A stretch of 64,000 nucleotides of DNA from Plasmodiophora brassicae. Its lineage: Eukaryota > Endomyxa: Phytomyxea > Phytomyxea > Plasmodiophorida. Positions 12,730-23,234 of the stretch are shown here, one piece after another. Position 1 is the first letter of the stretch. Each line of letters starts with the position of its first letter. Both the position numbers and the translations under genes were made by a program. The stretch lies in the NCBI GenBank assembly GCA_036867785.1, contig CP145418.1, positions 62,001 through 126,000 on the forward strand, written 5' to 3'. The notes beneath the pieces were generated by a model. The model ran no database searches. It was not told the origin of the DNA and saw only the letters and a program-made list of their open reading frames with translations.

Positions 12730-14531
12730 TAGTCGGCCCATACCATATCCACCTACACGCCAGTGGCACAAGTACTGATAGAGACTCTGTCCGCCACACG
12801 TCGTTGTCAGTGTATGTGTGTGTGTGTGTAACGGAACGGTTGTATTCACGCTCGGCCCAGTGGTGCAGCACGAACTGGTGGTTTCGGCCCGCGTGTCCAC
12901 ACATTGCGGCCCTTGCCTGTGTTCCCTGCTGGCCTGTCCTCCTGCCGCCGCTTGTGCCGAGGACGTCGTCGCCGGTCTCCCCGCACTGGCGGCCGGCGAG
13001 GCGCGCCGCGATCCTGGTCCGGCCCCTGCTCCTCCTCCACGGTCGCGTCGTACCAGGAGGTTCCTGGCGGGATCAGGATCGCGAGCTCGGCAACGATATC
13101 ATCGAATTCCGTGTCACAATCGGGAGCCCAGGCACCGCGTGTCGACGAATGAATACTCTCGCCGGGGCGCTTCTCTTCCCGCTCAGAGCTTGTCGTCGTC
13201 GTCGTCGTCGTCGCCGCTGGCAGCGGGCCCGTCGCTGGGTCGACTCCCGTGGTCACGGCGAGCAGCAAGGCGGCCGGCTCGTGATCAACGTACTGGATTT
13301 GGGGCGACTGGACACGAACGATCGTGCGCGTCACGACACGCCCCAGGTCTTTCGGTACCGTGACGACGAAGGGCGAGCCTGATGTGCGCATCGGGATGTC
13401 GTCCTGCACCGGCGCCTCTTCCTGCTCCGCGCACGTCGTCGTCGTCGCCGCTGCTGGCACCAGGCCCGTCACCGTGTCGACTCCCTTGTTCTCGGCGAGC
13501 AGCAAGGCGGCCGGCTCATGATCAACGTGGTCGATGACGGGCGACCGGACACGAACAATCGTGCGCATCACGACACGCCCCAGGTCTTTCGGCATCGCGA
13601 CGACGAAGGGCGATCCTGCTGTGCGCATCGGGACGTCGTCCTGACCCGGCGCCAAGGGCATGCTCTCGTGTCGATCCGTACAGGCGCGGCTGTCGGGCGG
13701 GCACGAGCGCGAGGACATCGCGTTCGCCGTCGCCTGCGATGCCAGGGCGACGGTCTCGACCTTGCAGGCCTGCGACGACGTCGAATGCACATCGGCAGGA
13801 CCGGAGGGTGTGGCGTCTGGAACGCATTGACCAGGTCGTCAGCGTCGACTGGATGCTAACGGCGTTGGGGTTGCGACGTACCGTCGGGGTAGAACGGGCG
13901 AAACGCGTCTGCGTTCGCGCGCGACCACGTCTGCTTCGCCATCTGCAACGTGCGTGTCAGGCGTCGCTGTGGTCCGATCCCGAGGCTGGCAGCGCGAACC
14001 TTATACAGGCGGAGCAGGACGGGCGCCCTCATCCCTGCAATGATACGGGCGCCTGCGTCGGCGACGCTGGACGCAGCTGGGCACGTCGTCGTCGAGGCCA
14101 GGACGCGGCCGGCGACGTCGACGACGCAGCGCCTGACCTTCGATGCGAACACCTGCAACTTTGGCATCGTTGCTTCGCGTGTGATCAACCGTTCGGTCGT
14201 CGACGAATTAACTGACTGGCCTGAATCAGGCGTAACGTGGACGCGACGTCGGAGAGTAATGGGCAAGAATCTGCCAGGGGCCGGTTGCCGAGGAGTACTA
14301 CAATTGCACTGCTAGGCGGTCGTCAGCCCCTCATTGTTCCCCCCGTATAGTGAACCCTGTAGGATGACCTTGAGGATGCGCGATACGGCACAGGCCAGGC
14401 CTCCACTGATGACTGACGCCCTCCTGGGTACCCAGCCGTGGTTGGTCGGATGCGGATTGCATGCCTGACATGCTGGATCCTGGTCCCGTCCATTCGTGAG
14501 AGCATGCATTCAACAGCAGAAAGACCCATAC
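12730..14531. repeat. Left arm of large inverted duplication
   Basis: Read in reverse complement, this arm matches 14735 to about 16788. At the centre, positions pair so that coordinates sum to 29266, and after a 249-nt length difference they sum to 29515. The inner part, about 13850-14531, encodes protein identical to that of the other arm. The repeat-coding part differs by scattered substitutions and one missing unit, and the outermost ~120 bases are visibly more diverged. The arm carries a complete spliced gene reading outward on the minus strand, with its 5' flank. Confidence 0.92.
12846..14167 (-). CDS. Unknown protein with two ~83-residue repeats (418 aa), left copy
   Basis: Two exons, 14167-13882 and 13816-12846 (minus strand), are split by a 65-nt intron and give 418 residues. 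The family is not recognised. The N-terminus (MPKLQVFASKVRRC) is basic and begins almost directly with a small Ala-rich region; no convincing signal peptide was seen. The second exon has two copies of a unit whose core reads DDxPMRTxGSP, then PKDLGRVV, RTIVR and VDHEPAALLLA, separated by Thr/Ala-rich linkers. The C-terminal part is acidic (EFDDIVAELAILIPPG) and then Arg/Pro-rich. It is an inverted partner of the gene at 15099-16669 and has one repeat fewer. The two share a bidirectional 5' region of about 930 bases, so joint regulation is plausible. Function unknown. Confidence 0.6.
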
Positions 14532-14734
14532 TCGTTGACGTACCGCAACGTCGTCATTGTCCGAAGTGGACGAGCGCTCACTCCTCGCGAGGGCCGCCGA
14601 CGAATCCCGCGGCACCATGCAGGGTGGCTGAATCATCAAGGTGCGCTCCCTCATGTTCCCGCAAACCTGCTACAACGCCGGTGCTGACACGAACCACCAG
14701 AGCAGCAGCGCGTGGTCATATACCTGGACAGTGG
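14532..14734. other. Unique spacer between the inverted arms
   Basis: These 203 bases do not pair with each other in register and form the loop of the inverted duplication. They lie in the shared upstream region of the divergent gene pair. No domain or RNA gene was recognised. Confidence 0.7.
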
Positions 14735-16788
14735 GTATGGGTCTTTCTGCTGTTGAATGCATGCTCTCACGAATGGACGGGACCAGGATCCAGCATGTCA
14801 GGCATGCAATCCGCATCCGACCAACCACGGCTGGGTACCCAGGAGGGCGTCAGTCATCAGTGGAGGCCTGGCCTGTGCCGTATCGCGCATCCTCAAGGTC
14901 ATCCTACAGGGTTCACTATACGGGGGGAACAATGAGGGGCTGACGACCGCCTAGCAGTGCAATTGTAGTACTCCTCGGCAACCGGCCCCTGGCAGATTCT
15001 TGCCCATTACTCTCCGACGTCGCGTCCACGTTACGCCTGATTCAGGCCAGTCAGTTAATTCGTCGACGACCGAACGGTTGATCACACGCGAAGCAACGAT
15101 GCCAAAGTTGCAGGTGTTCGCATCGAAGGTCAGGCGCTGCGTCGTCGACGTCGCCGGCCGCGTCCTGGCCTCGACGACGACGTGCCCAGCTGCGTCCAGC
15201 GTCGCCGACGCAGGCGCCCGTATCATTGCAGGGATGAGGGCGCCCGTCCTGCTCCGCCTGTATAAGGTTCGCGCTGCCAGCCTCGGGATCGGACCACAGC
15301 GACGCCTGACACGCACGTTGCAGATGGCGAAGCAGACGTGGTCGCGCGCGAACGCAGACGCGTTTCGCCCGTTCTACCCCGACGGTACGTCGCAACCCCA
15401 ACGCCGTTAGCATCCAGTCGACGCTGACGACCTGGTCAATGCGTTCCAGACGCCACACCCTCCGGTCCTGCCGATGTGCATTCGACGTCGTCGCAGGCCT
15501 GCAAGGTCGAGACCGTCGCCCTGGCATCGCAGGCGACGGCGAACGCGATGTCCTCGCGCTCGTGCCCGCCCGACAGCCGCGCCTGTACGGATCGACACGA
15601 GAGCATGCCCTTGGCGCCGGGTCAGGACGACGTCCCGATGCGCACAGCAGGATCGCCCTTCGTCGTCGCGATGCCGAAAGACCTGGGGCGTGTCGTGATG
15701 CGCACGATTGTTCGTGCCCAGTCGCCTCAAATCGAGTACGTTGATCATGAGCCGGCCGCCTTGCTGCTCGCCGTGAGCAAGGGAGACGACCAGAGGGTGT
15801 CCCCACGATCGTGCCCGCCCGACAGCCGCGCCTGTACGTATCGGCACGAGAGCATGCTCTTGGCGCCGGTTCAGGACGACATCCCGATGCGCACCGCAGG
15901 CTCGCCCTTCGTCGTCACGGTGCCGAAAGACCTGGGACCTGTCGTGACGCGCACGATCGTTCGTGTCCGGTCGCCCGTCATCGACCACGTTGATCATGAG
16001 CCGGCCGCATTGCTGCTCGCCGAGAACAAGGGAGTCGACACGGTGACGGGCCCGCTGCCAGCGGCGGCGACGACGACGACGTGCGCGGAGCAGGAAGACG
16101 CGCCGGTGCAGGACGACGTCCCGATGCGCACATCAGGCTCGCCCATCGTCGTCACGGTACCGAAAGACCTGGGGCGTGTCGTGACGCGCACGATCGTTCG
16201 TGTCCAGTCGCCCCAAATCCAGTACGTTGATCATGAGCCGGCCGCCTTGCTGCTCGCCGTGACCACGGGGGTCGACCCAGCGACGGGCCCGCTGCCAGCG
16301 GCGACGACGACAACGACGACGACAAGCGCTGAGCGGGAAGAGAAGCGCCCCGGCGAGAGTATTCATTCGTCGACACGCGGTGCCTGGGCTCCCGATTGCG
16401 GCACGGAATTCGATGATATCGTCGCCGAGCTCACGATCCTGATCCCGCCAGGAACCTCCTGGTACGACGCGACCGTGGAGGAGGAGCAGGGACGGGGCCA
16501 GGATCGCGGCGCGCCTCGCCGGCCGCCAGTGCAGGGAGACCGGCGACGACGTCCTCGGCACAAGCGGCGGCAGGAGGACAGGCCAGCAGGGAACACAGGC
16601 AAGGGCCGCAATGTGTGGACACGCGGGCCGAAACCACCAGTTCGTGCTGCACCACTGGGCCGAGCGTGAATACAACCGTTCCGTTGCACACACACACATA
16701 CACTGATATGGTCCTGACAACGACGTGTGGCGGACAGAGTCTATCAATATTTGTGCAACTGGTGTGTAGGTGGATATGGTACCGACTA
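14735..16788. repeat. Right arm of large inverted duplication
   Basis: This is the partner of 12730-14531, about 250 bases longer because it holds one more copy of the internal coding repeat. It carries the plus-strand gene copy. Identity falls from the centre outwards: perfect near 14735-15410, mismatched beyond about 16680, ending in the stretch before 16788. Confidence 0.92.
15099..16669 (+). CDS. Unknown protein with three ~83-residue repeats (501 aa), right copy
   Basis: Exons 15099-15384 and 15450-16669 flank a 65-nt intron and give 501 residues. Exon 1 encodes the same protein as the left copy. The unit containing PMRTxGSP, PKDLGxVV, RTIVR and HEPAALLLA occurs three times here against two in the inverted partner; the 83-residue difference is exactly one unit. 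The first unit is followed by a second copy of the RSCPPDSRACTxRHES linker, so the extra unit looks like a local tandem duplication or unequal exchange. The tail is acidic, then basic. No enzyme motif, transmembrane helix or known domain was seen. Both copies are intact, which suggests that the protein is under selection or that the duplication is young. Confidence 0.6.
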
Positions 16789-17059
16789 CCTCGGCACCAT
16801 GCACGGTCGGTCAGACCCGGCAGAGACGTCAGCGGGTTCGTGGTCGTCGACAACGCCGTCAGAGGTTTCGTGGAGCCAGCTCACTGGCGGGACGATAACA
16901 CGCTTTGCTGATCGTCGGTCGTGCCACAGCAGCCACCAGCATGAGGTCGATACGTCGGCCGATCAGATGATCTGAATGATGTCATAGGGAATATGAACCG
17001 GAACACGGAACGTTCGTTGTCAAGCCTGTCGGGGGATCCTCCTCGTCGCAGCAACCGGG
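16789..17059. other. Intergenic upstream of Dus2
   Basis: This unique sequence lies between the inverted duplication and the Dus2 gene. A short Ser/Thr-rich frame is present but unsupported. It probably contains the Dus2 promoter. Confidence 0.3.
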
Positions 17060-18287
17060 ATGTGCCGCCGCGGACTTCGCGCAGTCCGTGACGGCTGCCA
17101 GCGCGATCCGCTGCTGACGATCGCCGCCTCCGCCATCGCCTATATGGGCCTGGTGGATCCTCCCGCCTGGCACGGCCTGCCTGACACCAGTCCGCTGTCC
17201 TATGTCGACCAGATGATATTGGCGCCGATGGTCCGCGTCGGCACCCTGCCGATGCGCATTCTGGCGCGACGCTATGGGGCCACCATCGTCTACTCCGAGG
17301 AGATCATTGATCGCAAGCTGTCATCGTGTACGAGGTACGCCGCTCCAGATGGACGCGTCGAGTACCGGTGCACGCGTGAGGGGCCTCACCAACCCGTCCT
17401 CGTGACCTACCCCGGTGAGCGCCTTGTTCTACAGATCGGCACGAACGATGCTATTCGGGCGTTGTCCAGCGTCGAAGTCGCCCATCAGGACATTCGTGCC
17501 GTCGACATCAACATGGGGTGTCCGAAGGCATTCTCGCTGCAGGGCGGCATGGGAGCCGCTCTGCTCACGAAGCCCGACCTTGTGCACGACATCGTCAGCA
17601 CGCTGCGCCGCAACGTGACCGCCATGCCCGTCACCTGTAAAATCCGCCTCCTGGAGTGCGAGAGGCAGACCGTCGAACTCGCTCGCCGTATCGAGAAGGC
17701 CGGCGCCATGGCCCTGGCTGTGCATTGCCGTTATGTCGCCGACCGGGACCGCTACAAGTCGCTGCCCGACCTTGTGCGACCCATCGTCGATGCCGTCGAC
17801 ATCCCCGGTACGTTGCCGCCGGCGCATTGCCTGTCGTCGACACGTGTCTTACGTCCGTTCGCTGCGCTGCTGTTCAGTAATCGTCAACGGCGACGTGTTC
17901 ACGTACGAGGATATCGCGCGCATACGGGAGCGCACGGGCGCCCATTCGGTGATGATTGCGCGTGGGGCCCAGTGGAACCCGTCCGTGTTCCGGAAGGACG
18001 GCCCGGTTCCCGTCTGGGATGTCATGTCCGAGTACCTCCAGCTATGCCAGACCGTCGGCAACACGTTCGCCAACAGCAAGTACACGCTGATGCAGATGAA
18101 GGCGTCGCACTGCCCGAAACCCATGAGCGCGTACGTCAATCGCACCAAGACGTTCGACGCCCTGCGCGCTGACCTGCTCGAGCTGAAAACCGTGCCCGCC
18201 CTGTCCGGGCCGTACTCGCCACCGATCACGCTCATCGAGAGGGACCAGATGGATCCGCCGCTCAAGAAGCAGAAACGGTCACGCTAG
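17060..18287 (+). CDS. tRNA-dihydrouridine synthase 2 family (Dus2)
   Basis: Exons 17060-17807 and 17878-18287 surround a 70-nt intron and give 385 residues; an ATG at 17144 would give 357. FMN-dependent Dus2 reduces uridine 20 of tRNA D-loops. The barrel start MILAPMVRVGTLPMR, then YGATIVYSEEIID, the loop NMGCPKAFSLQGGMGAALL with the catalytic Cys at residue 154 (longer start), KIRLLE, and after the splice VIVNGDVFTYEDI and HSVMIARGAQWNP are all in the family order. A short basic C-terminus (KKQKRSR) follows. Animal Dus2 also has a double-stranded RNA-binding domain; none is visible here. Which start is used is unsettled; the downstream Met gives a more typical N-terminus. Confidence 0.9.
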
Positions 18288-18416
18288 GCGGTGGTTGGTT
18301 CCCGGCTGTGCCGCTGCCGGGCGTGCGGCTGTCGCTGTCGATACGCGCCATCGTGGAAATCGCCAGCATTGTCGTTCAATATATATAGTGACGAACTCGT
18401 CCAGGCTCACTCGTCG

Positions 18417-20447
18417 TCATGTTGCGGTTGCTGATTGGATTGCGGGTACCGGCGCGGCCGTATGCGATGGCGGCGCTGCCTTTCGTATCGCGACTTGCTG
18501 GTCGGCCTCCCGCAGCAAGGCCTTCGCGCTGACGATGGCGGGGTCGCTGTAGAACGGCGATTCTCTGGGGATGTCGTTCAGGACCCGCTCTAGAGTTCGT
18601 CGCACGTTGATGACCCGGTCAGAGGCCAGGGCCGTCATGGGCGCCAGGAAGTGCAGACGGAACCTCATGGGCGGGATCGTCCCCAGCAGCGACTGGCACA
18701 GCAGAGCGAACAGCTGCCGGTCATGGCAGGCCGATGCCGACGCCAGCGCCAGGCAATCGGACAGGAGCTCGTCGTACGCCTCACCGGAACACTGCATCAG
18801 CAGTGGGCCGACCGCCTGCAGAGCGGCCTTCCGAACCGCGGCCACCCTGTCGTGCAGGAGTTGCAGGGCAAGAGCAATTACGGTCGTGTACAGCGCGTCG
18901 GACGTGAGCATGGACGACAGGTCGACGAGCTGCCCCGCTAACTGCCAGCGAAACCTAACGGACACGCATAAGCCGCACCAGCGGAAGGGGGCGTTCGCGC
19001 GCGACAACGCACCTCCAGTTGTGGTTCGTCTCGCGCTGGATCTCCCACAGCATGTCAACATGGCGCAGGCGGGCCTGGGGCGACATGGCGCGCAGCACGT
19101 CGGCCACAGTGGCCACGATGCCCGCGCGCACCTCTTCCAGGTCCTTGAAGAACAGTCCAAAGTACTCGGCCAGGACCGCGTCCGTCAGCTCGGGGCCGAG
19201 GACCCGCGCGACCGCATGCAACGAGTAGGCCAGCGTGCGTCGCACCTTGAACTTCGGGTCGTGGCACAGCGACAGGTACGCGACCGACACTTCAGGCCAG
19301 CGCCCGCTGCCGATGCGCGCAATGACGGCTGGCGAACCAGTAAACGTTAGCGCGACGGTTGACCCGGTACCTCACACCGACCTGGGAAGTCGAAGGCGCA
19401 CGCGAAATTGGCGTCGTTGTCGCTGGCGTCGTGCGGCAGGGTCGGTATGCGCGTGTAGAGCGACAGGAGGTCGGCGTCGATGGCCTCGGCCGGCAACCGG
19501 TACAGGAACTGGCCCAGCGACAGGTGCGCCTGGTTACGCACCCACCTGGACGCGTCGTCGCAGGCGCGGACCATGACGGGGATGAAGATCGCCCGGTCCA
19601 CGAGGCAGTCGGCAACGGCGTTGATCGCCTGTATGGCAGCCTGTCGGACGCTCCAGATAGGATCCTTGGCCAGCGCCTCGACGACGGGTGGCAGCAGGTT
19701 CGCCGTGTCGGTCGGCAGCCTGCCAGCGGCCGCGTCGGCGAGCGCCACGGCGACGCCCTTCCGGACGCGGAACGACGCATCGGCCAGCAGCGACGGCAGG
19801 AGGTCGGTGAAGATCGCGCGCGCGTCACCAGGCGCAACCCAACGGGCCAGGCGCAGGACGAGCTGGGCGCCGGTGGCGCGCAGGTCGTCGGCGGTCTGCG
19901 CGATCAGGGCGCGTGCAACGGGCACCAACTCTCGCCAGCACTCCCTGTCGGACAGGTACTGTGAGATGAGCAGGGCCGCGTCGATGGCCCCTTGGCGCAC
20001 GTCGACGTCCGTGTCCGCCAGCAGCGTCGACACGGTCGGGATGCACGAGGCCGACGCCGACGACAGGACCAGGAGGCGTTGCAGGTGCGGCAGTTCGGTG
20101 CACAACGATACGCGCACGGACGATTCCGGGTCGCATGCGATGCGGCCCAGGCGTGGGATAATACGCGCCGTCAGGTCGGGTGGCGGCAGCGACGCCGACA
20201 GGTGCGCCAGGCGCCGGACGCACAGCAATCGTTGGGCGTCAATCTCCGACTGCACCAGCGCGTCGAACCGGTCCAGCTCGGACAGCGACGGGTCGACAGC
20301 TACGGAATCATCGCACACGACACGTTCAGGGGTCGTCGTCGACGACGGGCGGGCCACCGCACACATACACTGACCGTCGTCCTGCACGCCCGTCAACGTC
20401 ACCTGGTCAGACGTCACCACGACCGAGAGCACCGACGGCGCTGCCAT
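18417..20447 (-). CDS. HEAT-repeat protein, phosphatase regulatory subunit-like (633 aa)
   Basis: Three minus-strand exons, 20447-19378, 19306-19013 and 18954-18417, join in frame. After ~80 low-complexity residues the chain is HEAT repeats to the end: DVDVRQGAIDAALLIS, FRVRKGVAVALADAA, WSVRQAAIQAINAVAD, FKVRRTLAYSLHAVARVLG and AAVRKAALQAVGPLL show the alternating helix pattern with the VR signature. The NWRFRWQ stretch and the LG after the SLH helix resemble PP2A-A and PP4R1 scaffolds. A role as a phosphatase scaffold subunit is therefore likely but not certain; PP4R1-like is the better guess because repeats are irregular. At the first junction a choice of donor was made (GTGTGA) because it restores the expected RWPEV helix start. 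Confidence 0.75.
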
Positions 20448-20755
20448 ATCCGGGTTCGGACTCGGCGTGCGCCAACGCCGTCCGCCGTGCGAACAACAAC
20501 AGCGCCGCGCGTCGCTCTATCCCCCCGAACTGTCGATCGCTGCGGGCGAATCCCCCCCCCCCCCCCCCCCCCCCCCTCAGTCCGCCCGGCGAATTTTGCT
20601 CGCCTCGGTGTGATGGCCGCCATTTTTCGGGAACGACGGCTCTGGGCGGGGCCAAGCCCGGCCGCCCGCCCAAAATAGGGTCTGCCAGTGCACGACTGCA
20701 GCTACCACCACCAGTCTGACGGCGGGCCCAGCAGAGTGATCAGTAAAATGGCGGG
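20448..20755. other. Short intergenic stretch with homopolymer C tract
   Basis: Divergent/convergent flank between the HEAT gene start and the 3' end of the LRR gene. Apart from a long C tract (20552-20576), nothing was recognised. It may carry the HEAT gene promoter. Confidence 0.35.
20552..20576. repeat. Homopolymer C25 tract
   Basis: Twenty-five consecutive C on the plus strand lie about 100 bases upstream of the minus-strand HEAT gene start. The true length may differ because such tracts are prone to sequencing error. The G-rich strand could form a G-quadruplex. Confidence 0.8.
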
Positions 20756-23049
20756 TCAGGTTCGTGGTAGGGAGGCGCCCCAGGTGGTCGTGCCCACGCT
20801 GGAGGTCGTCGTGTGCGCCCCTTGGTTGAACTTGTCGCGCGCGACGCCACCTCGCGCCTCCACGTGCCGGATGTACTTGTCGATCGGGGACGTCCGCGGC
20901 ACGGACGCGATCGTCTGGACGGACGTCGCCGTGCTGAAGTACGACGGCGGCGGCAGGGACGACAGGTCGTGGGCGCCCCGGGTCATGAACGCGCGCTGCG
21001 TGTACTGGAGCGTGTGGCGCCGGCGCCCCCAGTACGTGACAGCGATGGCAGTAAACGCAATGACGAAGGCGGCGATGAAGACCATGAGGACGATCACTTT
21101 CGCATCAACTGCCAGCGGCGGCGACGACGACGCTTGCGACAGCGGCTCTGCGGTACGTGGGCGCGCGGATGACGTCGTACCCCTCCCCAGGTGGCGTTGC
21201 TGACGACGCGCGCGGCGATGTCAGGGCCAGATCGGCGATGGCGTGTATGGCAGGCATCGCTTACCGTCTGCACCTGCCTCATCGTGGACCTGGTCGGAAT
21301 GGCCATGCCGGACGGGGCGGCGCGCTACCAAACGTCGTCACGTCAGCAACGGGCCCGACCCACGCAGGGAGCGACCGTGGGCGTACGCTGGGCGACCGCA
21401 GAGCCCCGCCGCCACGACCCAACGTCGACATTAGCGGGGCCGCTGCCGAAGATGCGGGCGTCGAAGCAGGCGCGGCAGTACCGGGTGCGGGTACGGGCGT
21501 GGCCACCGGTGCGGGTACGGGCGTGGCCACCGGTGCGGGTTTGCTGCGCACGACGGTTGGTGGCACGGGCGTGCGCCCGGGCGTCGGTGCAGGTGTCGGC
21601 CCGAGTGTCGGTGCACGTGTAGGCCCGAGTGTCGGTGCGGCCGTCGGTGCGGCCGTCGGTGCTGGAGTGGGTGCCGGAGTGGGTGCCGGTGTCGGTGCGG
21701 GAGTGGGTGCCGGAGTTGGTGCGGGAGTGGGTGCCGGCGTCGGTGCGGGAGTGGGTGCGGGAGTGGGTGCCGGAGTTGGTGCGGGTGTCGGTGCGGGCGT
21801 CGGTCTCGGAGTGGGTGCGGGCGTCGGCCTCGGAGTGGGTGCCGGAGTGGGTGCGGGCGTCGGCTTCGGAGTGGGTGCGGGCGTTGCTACCGACATTCAC
21901 ACGTGAGTATCGCCGGACGATGTCGCGCCGGCTGCAGGTGCAAGGGACACACGCGGGGAGCAATATGGCAATCCAGACGGGTACAGGTAGGCGCCCTGAG
22001 GCGGGGCGTACGGGATGCAGGTCAGCGACGACATGCCCGTGTCCATTGTGATGCCCCTGAACGGGTGCACGCCCCGAATCAGCAACAAGGTCGCGTACGT
22101 TGCCATGCGCGCGGACGGACTCGTAGGATGCGGACCCCATCACGTTCATCATGGCGAACAGGTTCACAGGTAACGACACCAGCTGGGCGTTGTCGTACAG
22201 AGCCCTATGACGAACGCCAACACGTTAATCGGCAGTCGAGCACGGCAGCGTTGTCCCACGACGCCCGACAACGTGTTCAGTGTGCCGGCCACAACGTCGA
22301 ACGTGTGGTCGCCAACCGATTGCAGTACGTTGTTGTTCAGGTATCTGCCCACGTCGGTCAGCGCGATGGTGTCAGCTGAGGGCAGGCCCGTCTGACTGAC
22401 ATGGCCGCCAGGGAATACATGCCGACGAAGGCATTCTGCGTCAGTGACACGATCTTGTTATCGTTCAGGTACCTATGGAGACCGCAGGTGTCCACACGTC
22501 AGGCGGCGGTCGCCTCGTCGACCACGAACGGGGACGTACAGGGCCTGGACGCCCGAGAACGAACCCAGGGCGCCGTCGTTGATGCCGGTGATGTCGTTGC
22601 CGTTCAGGGCCCTGCGCGCCCCCGCGTGCTCAGTGTGCGCAAACGCAAAGCAGCAATGAGAAAACGGTGTACAGGACTTGGATGGCGCCCAGGTTCGACA
22701 GCCCGGCCCACCAGGACGAGTCGACGTTCCCTGTGGAGACACACTCGCCGATGAGTCGCGTGCGCGGGTCGCGTGTCGCTGCTGATCAACCGCATCCCGA
22801 CCGCTGATCAGGGATCCCTGCGTGGGGAACTCGCTGCAGGGGGAGGGACGCACGGGTCAGTGAATCCGCTCCCGGGCCACGCGCGCCAAGCCGACACACG
22901 AACAAGGTCGTCGCCGTGCAGGCATTGGGGAGCGTTGCGGCGACGCGCTGGCAAAGGTTGTCGCCCCGGACCCCGGTGCACATGATGAGCACGACGACGG
23001 CCATGGCAGTCGCCTGCCGGTTCGGCCTTCGGCGGCGGCGGCTCGACAT
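20756..23049 (-). CDS. LRR receptor-like membrane protein with Pro-Thr stalk
   Basis: About ten minus-strand exons splice in a consistent phase. The start (23049, [10 protein letters not shown], or a Met 15 residues later) leads into a signal-like segment [14 protein letters not shown] and a Cys-containing cap. Small exons then each add one leucine-rich repeat: [84 protein letters not shown] Cys cap ([10 protein letters not shown]) follows, then a long PTPAPT repeat stalk, one transmembrane helix ([20 protein letters not shown]) and a ~75-residue cytoplasmic tail starting YWGRRRH with no kinase motif. The layout suggests a cell-surface sensor or adhesion protein. The stop is at 20756-20758. 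The two small exons just before the membrane helix (one of 19 nt, one intron of 33 nt) are the least certain part. Confidence 0.72.
21610..21897. repeat. Coding minisatellite (PAPT stalk)
   Basis: Degenerate 12-bp units, on the plus strand close to GGTGCGGGAGTG, repeat over about 290 bases. On the minus strand they encode the PTPAPT stalk of the LRR protein. On the plus strand they give a spurious Gly-Val repeat frame. Confidence 0.85.
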
Positions 23050-23234
23050 CTCCCGTCCAGGCTGCACGAACCGAGACAAATATCTCGGGGTTCAAGAACA
23101 ACCTCACCCGGGGACGGGCGAATCTCGTGTGTACAAACGTGTTGAGGACCGGGTCAGCTCCTGATGCACCCCCACGATTCTCGCTGTGCCACGCGAGCCA
23201 TTCGCTGACGTCGCCCCCGCCCATTGCGTTCGAT

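Noticed and set aside
12811-12832. TG-rich microsatellite near the left arm end
   Set aside because: It is short and imperfect, and similar TG runs occur in a myosin intron; no structural or regulatory role is supported.
21157-21906. Plus-strand Gly-Val repeat frame ([11 protein letters not shown])
   Set aside because: It is the antisense of the PTPAPT stalk encoded on the minus strand, where splicing and a membrane helix give a coherent protein.
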